Positions 5,252 through 6,018 of a DNA stretch of 6,018 nt are shown here, piece after piece. Source of the stretch: Gammaproteobacteria bacterium. GTDB lineage: Bacteria > Pseudomonadota > Gammaproteobacteria > Granulosicoccales > Granulosicoccaceae. The DNA lies in NCBI GenBank assembly GCA_019634245.1, contig JAHQVR010000102.1:1-6018 (forward strand), in the 5' to 3' direction. How positions within the stretch are numbered: the first letter of the stretch is position 1; each line of letters begins with the position of its first letter. The position numbers and the translations under genes are program-made. The notes beneath the pieces are model-generated. The model did no database searches and was not told the DNA's origin. It saw only the letters and a list, made by a program, of their open reading frames with translations.

Positions 5252-5276
5252 TTAAAAACGCTCGAGCATTAGCGTT
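5252..5276 (-). terminator. Probable intrinsic terminator of cobT
   Basis: Starting 27 nt after the cobT stop codon, the coding strand has AACGCT, an 8-nt loop, AGCGTT and then a T-run (the stem's last two T plus three more). The six-pair stem is modest, so termination may be incomplete. It would separate cobT transcription from the aco control region. Confidence 0.55.
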
Positions 5277-5303
5277 AATTGATGGAGCTTAAAGACTCTG
5301 GCT

Positions 5304-6018
5304 TTATGGCTTTAACAAACGCAACAGCTCAGTGAGCATGATGGATCCCAATTGACCGATATCATCAACTCTGATCGACTGGTCGTAGTAAACACTGACA
5401 TCATGACCAATGCCAATACCAATGACTTCCAGCGTCCGATGTTTTTCAATCAGCTTGATGACCTGCTTTAGGTGATTGGTTAACAGTCCTCGCGAATTAG
5501 CTTTCAGCGTACTGCTATCTGATGGCCTGCCGTCGGTAAGTACGATTAAAATTCGCCGTGATTCTGGCCTGCGCTGCATCCGACTTTTGGCCCACAACAA
5601 AGCTTCGCCATCAATGTTTTGATTCAATATGTCCCGATTCAGCATCAGTCCAAAATTCATCCGTGATTGTCGCCATGATTGATCAGCCGACTTATACACG
5701 ATATGTCGAAGTGCATTAATTCGACCTACATTCTGTGGACAGCCAGCCGCCTGCCACGCTTGCGCAACTTGTCCACCATACATTGACACCGTAGTAAACC
5801 CGAGCACTTCGGTAGACACACCACACCGCTCAAGTACACGCGTCATAAGATCTGCACTGGCAGCAGCTGTAAGGATTGGCGCACCTGACATTGATCGGGA
5901 ATTGTCTATAAGCAGCGTAACCGTAGTATCGCGTATTAAATCGTCTGTCCTTTCACGAAACGATAGAGGCGATGAGGGAACGGCTATGATTCGGGTCAGC
6001 CGTTTTGGATCAAGTTCT
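5304..6018 (-). CDS. cobT: CobT-type cobaltochelatase subunit, C-terminal VWA domain (5' end outside window)
   Basis: The frame is open to the window edge, giving 237 visible residues; the first ATG in view (5891) lies inside the metal-binding motif and is not the true start. The opening ELDPKRLTRIIAVPSSPLSFRERTDD, then RDTTVTLLIDNSRSMSGAPI, ERCGVSTEVLGFTT, RINALRHIVYKSAD, NIDGEALLWAKSRMQRRPESRRILIVLTDGRPSDSSTL and GIGIGHDVSVYY follow CobT closely to its C-terminus. The MIDAS residues Asp38, Ser40, Ser42, Thr75/76 and Asp162 (fragment numbering) are all present. With CobN and the AAA+ protein CobS, CobT inserts cobalt into hydrogenobyrinate diamide in aerobic cobalamin synthesis. The MIDAS loop has Arg where CobT proteins usually have Gly (DNSRS instead of DNSGS). 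A related AAA+/VWA pair with a different client cannot be excluded because cobS and cobN are not in view. Confidence 0.87.
   Translation of the reverse strand, partial: ELDPKRLTRIIAVPSSPLSFRERTDDLIRDTTVTLLIDNSRSMSGAPILTAAASADLMTRVLERCGVSTEVLGFTTVSMYGGQVAQAWQAAGCPQNVGRINALRHIVYKSADQSWRQSRMNFGLMLNRDILNQNIDGEALLWAKSRMQRRPESRRILIVLTDGRPSDSSTLKANSRGLLTNHLKQVIKLIEKHRTLEVIGIGIGHDVSVYYDQSIRVDDIGQLGSIMLTELLRLLKP

Larger units (their letters stand above)
4993..5303. other. Regulatory region between cobT and acoA (311 bp)
   Basis: This gene-free stretch holds, in minus-strand order, the presumed cobT terminator (5252-5276), the upstream palindrome (5168-5188), an A/T-rich spacer around 5131-5154 that could serve DNA bending but shows no clear IHF consensus, the sigma-54 promoter (5104-5118), two leader hairpins and the acoA ribosome site. 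No further gene is visible on either strand. Confidence 0.75.

Noticed and set aside
5304..5891. A complete 195-residue gene starting at the ATG at 5891
   Set aside because: The frame stays open upstream to the window edge and encodes conserved CobT sequence there; the ATG falls inside the MIDAS motif.

Overview
This is a stretch of bacterial chromosome, probably from a gram-negative proteobacterium. The gammaproteobacterial guess is tentative and rests on gene content plus moderate base composition. Every recognisable gene is on the minus strand, so in transcription order the window reads from high to low coordinates. There is no rRNA, tRNA, CRISPR array, insertion sequence or phage gene that I can see.

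Layout, right to left. (1) 6018-5304: the C-terminal part of a CobT-type cobaltochelatase subunit (von Willebrand A domain), cut by the window edge and followed by a hairpin plus T-run that looks like an intrinsic terminator. (2) 5303-4993: a control region with a near-perfect sigma-54 promoter (TGGCAT-N5-TTGC), a 9-bp-arm palindrome about 86 bp upstream of the predicted start, and two small hairpins in the leader. (3) 4992-1413: an acetoin dehydrogenase operon: acoA (E1 alpha), acoB (E1 beta), acoC (an E2 made of a lipoyl domain fused to an alpha/beta hydrolase), and a small AhpD/carboxymuconolactone-decarboxylase-like gene whose start overlaps the acoC stop. (4) 1412-1016: a 397-bp non-coding stretch with several short tandem duplications, a palindrome resembling the one upstream of acoA, and an inverted repeat just before the next gene. 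(5) 1015-1: the N-terminal half of an AcoR-type sigma-54 activator (GAF then PAS-like domain); its AAA+ and DNA-binding parts would lie beyond the window edge.

How it fits together: AcoR is expected to sense acetoin or a related signal, bind the upstream palindrome and activate the sigma-54 promoter. AcoA/AcoB decarboxylate and cleave acetoin using thiamine diphosphate, passing an acetyl group to the lipoyl arm of AcoC and on to CoA, with acetaldehyde released. The E3 dihydrolipoyl dehydrogenase is not in the window and must be supplied from elsewhere. The AhpD-like protein keeps the full Glu / Cys-x2-Cys / His motif and is translationally coupled to the lipoyl protein, which raises the idea of a lipoyl-linked thiol or peroxide role. 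The cobalamin gene looks like an unrelated neighbour.
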